Positions 6,940-10,200 of a stretch of 10,200 bases of DNA are shown here, piece after piece. The stretch covers positions 1 through 10,200 of the forward strand of contig ONQU01000056.1 of the NCBI GenBank assembly GCA_900320035.1, given 5' to 3'. The first letter of the stretch is position 1. Every line of letters starts with the position of its first letter. Both the position numbers and the translations under genes were made by a program. The notes under the pieces are model-generated. The model did not search any database and was not told the origin of the DNA. It worked only from the letters and a program-made list of their open reading frames with translations. The DNA is from an uncultured Rhodospirillaceae bacterium (GTDB lineage Bacteria; Pseudomonadota; Alphaproteobacteria; RF32; CAG-239).

Positions 6940-7119
6940 TTAGTCCATTTCCGAAAGACCTTCTTCCTCCTTTAAGGAATCATCAATCTTTGTGTAAAAC
7001 AAGGGTTCATACCCGGAAGAAAACCTTGTTCCGCAATTTTGACACAGAAACCCGCCACTTTGTTGGTACTGTAAATCACTCCTTTCGCCGCAATTTGGGC
7101 AACGCAATCTCCTACTCAT
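6940..7119 (-). CDS. Small zinc-ribbon protein (59 residues), hypothetical
   Basis: The minus strand encodes a 59-residue protein beginning MSRRLRCPNCGERSD. It carries two CxxC knuckles, C7-P-N-C10 and C26-Q-N-C29, 15 residues apart, each followed by Gly as in classic zinc ribbons. A basic N-terminus, FLCQNCGTRF around the second knuckle and an acidic tail (KEEEGLSEMD) complete it. I do not recognise the family. Such proteins can bind nucleic acid or a protein partner. Support comes from the intact ribbon pattern, a terminator immediately after the TAA, and a promoter-like sequence upstream. No Shine-Dalgarno precedes the ATG; an AGGAG lies inside codons 3-4, too near the TTG at codon 5 to serve it. 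The start is therefore less sure than the frame. Confidence 0.72.
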   Translation of the reverse strand: MSRRLRCPNCGERSDLQYQQSGGFLCQNCGTRFSSGYEPLFYTKIDDSLKEEEGLSEMD

Positions 7120-7151
7120 AATAAATTAGCTTTTTAGGTTAAACATTATAT

Positions 7152-7182
7152 ATAAATGATAACAAAATCAGATAAATGATAA
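7152..7182. repeat. 11-bp direct repeat, possible operator
   Basis: ATAAATGATAA occurs at 7152-7162 and again at 7172-7182, exactly 20 bp apart, about two helical turns. The copies flank or touch the putative -35 and -10 boxes of the zinc-ribbon gene. Same-face spacing is what a dimeric or cooperatively binding repressor would need. The region is AT-rich, so chance is not excluded. Confidence 0.4.
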
Positions 7183-7187
7183 GTCAA
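7159..7187 (-). promoter_or_regulatory. Putative promoter of the zinc-ribbon gene
   Basis: On the minus strand TTGACT (7187-7182) is followed after 17 nt by TGTTAT (7164-7159), which would give a leader of roughly 30 nt before the ATG at 7119. A TATAAT (7150-7145) closer to the gene has no matching -35. The remaining gap up to the lipoprotein gene (7188-7331) is AT-rich, and I see no clear promoter or gene there. Confidence 0.4.
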
Positions 7188-7331
7188 AAAGCAGCCAAAA
7201 TCAAGCTTTTTTATTTTCATAAATTTTAATTATAAATTTACCAAATATATAATACTTTATATTAAACATAACTGTTTGTTTTTTGTTATAAAAATAAAAG
7301 ACATAAAATAGAAAAGAAAAGGAATACAGCA

Positions 7332-7868
7332 ATGAAGAAAGTGATTTATGCAATAATTGGGTGTTGTTTAGCCGCTTGTACGGCAACTCATGAGAGCACC
7401 AGAAGTTTAAATGTGAATGAATTACATATAAGAGAAAAACCTTTACAAGTCCAAGTCATTCCTGGAGAAAAAATTTATGGTACAGCCGAATGTGTGTATC
7501 TTTTTGGTATTCCGATTTGGGCACCGTCACATAGGGCATATGGTGCAGAGCTCGATATTTCAAGCGGCAATTTTGCGCCTGATAGATGTACCAAAGGAGC
7601 TTTTTATCAAGCTGTTGTTTCTTCTAACGCAGATGTTATTATCTCACCGCAATACCGCACCGACGGCACCGGCTTTTTGTGTTTGCCATGGATAGGGTGT
7701 TTATATGAAAATACTGAAGTTACGGTATCCGGTTATAAGGGAACATACCAATTTACCCCCGGAACAACAGCAATGCCGGTAACATCGACAAGCAGTATGA
7801 ATATACCTAATATAAGCGGCGGTTTACCTAATGTAGGTAATGTAACATATCATAACTTAATGCCGTAA
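7332..7868 (+). CDS. Secreted lipoprotein of unknown function
   Basis: A 178-residue protein with a lipoprotein signal peptide: a basic start (MKK), a hydrophobic stretch, and lipobox LAAC (13-16), which puts the lipidated Cys at 16. After processing it would be anchored to a membrane, probably the outer one. The mature part has four further cysteines (54, 86, 117, 123), enough for two disulfides in the periplasm. The middle contains AYG-type and SSNADVIISPQY segments and ends in VTVSGYKGTYQ (131-140), suggesting a small beta-rich domain. The C-terminus (about 141-178) is low in complexity, rich in Thr, Ser, Gly, Asn and Pro. I do not recognise the family. An AGG lies 9 nt before the ATG. The anmK-like gene follows after 18 nt, so the two are probably cotranscribed. 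Confidence 0.85.
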   Translation: MKKVIYAIIGCCLAACTATHESTRSLNVNELHIREKPLQVQVIPGEKIYGTAECVYLFGIPIWAPSHRAYGAELDISSGNFAPDRCTKGAFYQAVVSSNADVIISPQYRTDGTGFLCLPWIGCLYENTEVTVSGYKGTYQFTPGTTAMPVTSTSSMNIPNISGGLPNVGNVTYHNLMP

Positions 7869-7886
7869 ACATCGGGCAAAAACTAG

Positions 7887-9179
7887 ATGCAAAAATACAG
7901 AATCATCGGTAATATGACGGGCAATTCAATGGATGCGATTGATCTCGTGCTAACGGAGTTTAGCGGCGATGTCATGACCGATATTTGCGCCTATACCAAA
8001 CCTTATACACGAGATATGCAAATTCGCATGGAAAACTTGCGGCGTTTGGCATTTAACAAAACCCGTACCGAAATTGAAGCATTGCCGGAATTTCAAGCCA
8101 TTCATGATGATTATATCAAACAAATTGCCACCGGTATTGATGAAATGTGCGCCCAAAATCATATTGATAAAAAAAGTATTGATGCTATTGGTTTTCACGG
8201 CAAAACGCTTGATCATAACCCACTATCTAAAGCTAAAACAGAAAACACGGAACCATATACACTGCAAATCGGCTCAGGGCAAATGTTGGCCGATTTAACG
8301 GATATACCGGTTGTTTACGATTTTCGCTCAGATCCTTTAATGAATGGTTTTGACGGTGCGCCATTGGTACCGCCGCATAATGCCCATATTTCCGCCACCG
8401 AAGGGGATGGTTGCTATTATAATGGCGGTAACACATCAAATTTTGCGCTTATTCTTAGTGGTCAAGCTATAATCGGCTCTGATGCCGGTCCTTTTAACGA
8501 ATATACAGATAATTATATACGCACACATTCGGCCGAAAGTTTCGATAAAGACGGTCATTTGGGTAAGCAAGGAACACTGAATGAGTCACTGTTGCAATAT
8601 ATTTTTGATTGCGGCCGCCATTTTTATGAAACAGCATTGCCAAAGTCAGGCGATCCGGCATATTATAATAAGGATAAAATTTTCCGCTATGTTGTCGATA
8701 AGAAAATCAAATTTGCCGACGCGGTTTATACCTTTGAATACGCGGCAGCGTATATTGCCGTGCAAGCGCTCAGCCTTCTTCCTAAAGATATGCCGCTGCC
8801 AACGCGAGTGATTTTATTCGGCGGAGGATGGAAAAATCCTATGGTTAGGGAAAGTTTTGAGCAAATATTACAAGGTTACGGTTTTGTTTTAGCCGAACAT
8901 TGTGAACAATTTTCCGATTTTCTAAATCGCTTTACAGCACCCCTGACAATCAAACAGTCAACTTTGGGTGACTATATGGAAGCACGATTGTTTGCTGATT
9001 TGGCTCGTTACAAATTGGAAAATCGCGCATGGGAAATTCCGGAAGTTGTACAAGCCGGCCAAAAAATTGTTTGTGGTCGACTGGTACATCCACAAAAAAT
9101 GCGTTCACGTTATGATGATTGCATCAATCGTGCCGCTAAAGGTTGGCAACAAGAAATTTTAACGAACCAGAAAAAATAG
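7887..9179 (+). CDS. anmK: Anhydro-N-acetylmuramic acid kinase (AnmK) family protein, divergent
   Basis: AnmK phosphorylates and hydrolyses 1,6-anhydro-MurNAc to MurNAc-6-phosphate during cytoplasmic peptidoglycan recycling. Family marks are IGFHGKTLDHNP (101-112), YTLQIGSGQMLAD (124-136), the DFR and GAPLVPP segments (145-163), NGGNTSN (179-185), GSDAGPFN (197-204) with likely catalytic Asp199, the GGG turn (312-314) and DYMEA (362-366). Two things differ from typical AnmK. The N-terminal ATP-binding motif, normally GxMSGTSxDGxD, reads GNMTGNSMDAID (8-19). The length is 430 residues against 369 in E. coli, with extra sequence in the middle and at the C-terminus. Substrate and activity are therefore inferred. 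The start at 7887 places the motif at the usual distance, but no clear Shine-Dalgarno precedes it, so coupling to the lipoprotein gene is possible. It ends in TAG. Confidence 0.85.
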   Translation: MQKYRIIGNMTGNSMDAIDLVLTEFSGDVMTDICAYTKPYTRDMQIRMENLRRLAFNKTRTEIEALPEFQAIHDDYIKQIATGIDEMCAQNHIDKKSIDAIGFHGKTLDHNPLSKAKTENTEPYTLQIGSGQMLADLTDIPVVYDFRSDPLMNGFDGAPLVPPHNAHISATEGDGCYYNGGNTSNFALILSGQAIIGSDAGPFNEYTDNYIRTHSAESFDKDGHLGKQGTLNESLLQYIFDCGRHFYETALPKSGDPAYYNKDKIFRYVVDKKIKFADAVYTFEYAAAYIAVQALSLLPKDMPLPTRVILFGGGWKNPMVRESFEQILQGYGFVLAEHCEQFSDFLNRFTAPLTIKQSTLGDYMEARLFADLARYKLENRAWEIPEVVQAGQKIVCGRLVHPQKMRSRYDDCINRAAKGWQQEILTNQKK

Positions 9180-9201
9180 CAAAAAATCCAACCTCGCCAA
9201 A

Positions 9202-9250
9202 AGCTTTTAGAGTTGACTGTTTTAAAAAAAATGATAGTTTAGCTTTTAGA
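9202..9250. repeat. 10-bp direct repeat upstream of mnmE
   Basis: AGCTTTTAGA occurs at 9202-9211 and at 9241-9250, 39 nt apart, on either side of a promoter-like TTGACT. Further downstream CGGCTTAAAA (9269-9278) and CGGCCTTAAAA (9281-9291) form a second imperfect repeat just before the mnmE Shine-Dalgarno. Their role is unknown. Confidence 0.35.
9213..9240 (+). promoter_or_regulatory. Possible promoter of mnmE
   Basis: TTGACT (9213-9218) is followed after 16 nt by TAGTTT (9235-9240), a poor -10 match. There is no clear terminator after anmK in the 125-bp gap, so mnmE may also receive read-through from anmK. Confidence 0.3.
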
Positions 9251-9304
9251 AATTAAAAAACTTCTCTACGGCTTAAAAATCGGCCTTAAAATAGGTGAGG
9301 AAAA

Positions 9305-10200
9305 ATGATGACGGATAATAAGACAATTTATGCACTTTCGACGGTGATGGGTAAATCCGGTGTGGCGGTGGTGCGCATTTCCGGAAGTAGTGCATTTAAA
9401 ATTTTTGATACTCTGACGAAAATACCGGCGCAAGATGTTATCAGTCGCAAAATGTATCTGTTGGCATTGCATAACAAAGCCGGAGAGGTTTTAGATAATT
9501 GTCTCATTGTGGGTTTTCGTGCGCCGCATTCGTTTACCGGAGAAGATACCGTCGAAATTAACTGTCACGGCTCTAAGGCGGTGATTCGTGCTATTTTGAC
9601 GGCATTATCCGAACTTGCTGATTTTCGTTTGGCTGAAGCGGGCGAATTTTCTAAGCGAGCGTTTTATAACGGCAAAATGGATTTAACTGCGGCCGAGGGT
9701 TTAGCTGATCTAATAGAAGCCGAAACAGCGTTGCAACGCCAAGTGGCATTGCAGCAAATGGGCGGCACCCTGCTCTCTTTATATGATTCTTGGCGCAGGC
9801 GTCTGGTTGAAATTTTAGCGCATGTTGAGGCATATATTGATTTTCCTGATGAGGATATTCCTGAAAACACTGTATTTAAACTTCAGCAAGACGTTCTAAC
9901 TATCGGAAATGAAATAAAAAAACACCTTCAAGTTAATCAAATAGAAGAACGCTTGCGTGACGGTTTTAGGGTGGTCATAGCAGGTCCGGTTAATGCCGGT
10001 AAATCAAGCTTGATGAATGCTATTGCCAAGCGTAATGTCGCTATAGTTTCCGATATTGCCGGTACCACCCGTGATGTTATCGAAACATATATTGACTTGC
10101 GCGGTTTTCCGGTCATTTTTTCGGATACCGCCGGTTTGCGTGAAACCACCGATTCTATTGAAAAAATCGGCGTATCGCTGGCACAAGAAAAAATTGCCGC
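9305..10200 (+). CDS. mnmE: tRNA modification GTPase MnmE, N-terminal part (3' end outside window)
   Basis: With MnmG, MnmE installs the (carboxymethyl)aminomethyl group at C5 of the wobble uridine (U34) of several tRNAs, driven by GTP hydrolysis. The frame is open from 9305 to the edge, giving 298 complete codons of about 450. The N-terminal tetrahydrofolate-binding domain shows TIYALSTVMGKSGVAVVRISG (7-27), SFTGEDTVEINCHG (76-89) and AEAGEFSKRAFYNGKMDL (110-127). The helical domain has IDFPDEDI (178-185). The G domain then begins: G1 GPVNAGKSS (227-235), G2 GTTRD (253-257), G3 DTAG (274-277). The C-terminal FC(I/L/V)GK end lies outside. Two adjacent ATGs occur at 9305 and 9308; the AGG of GGTGAGG (9294-9300) is 4 and 7 nt away respectively, so the second is equally likely. 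Confidence 0.95.
   Translation, partial: MMTDNKTIYALSTVMGKSGVAVVRISGSSAFKIFDTLTKIPAQDVISRKMYLLALHNKAGEVLDNCLIVGFRAPHSFTGEDTVEINCHGSKAVIRAILTALSELADFRLAEAGEFSKRAFYNGKMDLTAAEGLADLIEAETALQRQVALQQMGGTLLSLYDSWRRRLVEILAHVEAYIDFPDEDIPENTVFKLQQDVLTIGNEIKKHLQVNQIEERLRDGFRVVIAGPVNAGKSSLMNAIAKRNVAIVSDIAGTTRDVIETYIDLRGFPVIFSDTAGLRETTDSIEKIGVSLAQEKIA

Noticed and set aside
6936..7121. 61-codon open frame on the plus strand downstream of tadA
   Set aside because: It lies antisense to the zinc-ribbon gene, starts inside the terminator and has no recognisable domain; the minus-strand frame explains the region better.
7186..7212. AAAAAGC ... GCTTTTTT inverted arms resembling a terminator
   Set aside because: Only 7 bp, mostly A-T, with a 12-nt loop, and no plus-strand gene ends nearby.
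7201..7386. 61-codon open frame on the minus strand before the lipoprotein
   Set aside because: It overlaps the lipoprotein signal-peptide region in antisense and consists mainly of Lys, Phe, Tyr and Ile codons, as expected from AT-rich noncoding DNA.
9199..9208. AAAAGCTTTT palindrome as the anmK terminator
   Set aside because: It is self-complementary without room for a loop and has no T-run after it.

Overview
The window comes from an AT-rich bacterium that is most likely an alphaproteobacterium, possibly one of the uncultured host-associated lineages. The TadA (PTCHH segment after the active site), the Rho (SITRLGRAYN) and the MnmE (FPDEDI, GPVNAGKSS) read as alphaproteobacterial. Rho and MnmE also bracket the window, and these genes are often close neighbours in alphaproteobacterial chromosomes near the origin. 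The genetic code looks standard: tryptophan is TGG, rluB ends in TGA, and no gene has an internal TGA. There is no tRNA, rRNA, CRISPR array, phage gene or transposase in the window.

Layout. (1) 1-693: C-terminal half of rho, cut by the window edge. (2) 703-1677, minus: an orphan PilT/DotB-type secretion ATPase converging on rho with a 9-bp gap. (3) 1804-3735, plus: an MsbA-like ABC half-transporter with an extra hydrophobic N-terminus. (4) 3736-3982: a convergent intergenic region with two copies of a short modular repeat and the trpS terminator. (5) 3983-6376, minus: trpS, rsmD and rluB, the last two overlapping by ATGA. (6) 6440-6898, plus: tadA, divergent from rluB. (7) 6940-7119, minus: a 59-residue zinc-ribbon gene that a 60-residue ORF cutoff would miss; it shares a hairpin terminator with tadA and has an 11-bp direct repeat on its putative promoter. 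(8) 7332-9179, plus: an unrecognised four-cysteine lipoprotein followed after 18 nt by a divergent, elongated AnmK-family kinase. (9) 9305-10200, plus: the start of mnmE, running off the edge.

Function. Five genes act on translation: trpS charges tRNA-Trp, rsmD and rluB modify rRNA, tadA makes inosine-34 and mnmE modifies U34 of tRNAs. The transporter, the lipoprotein and the AnmK homologue concern the envelope (lipid export, outer-membrane lipoprotein, recycling of anhydro-muropeptides). These are ordinary housekeeping genes. The parts most worth a second look are the small zinc-ribbon gene with its repeat-bearing promoter, the repeats with conserved flanks and exchanged hairpin cores, the orphan secretion ATPase, and the altered motifs in AnmK. 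I see no convincing new defence or mobile system.
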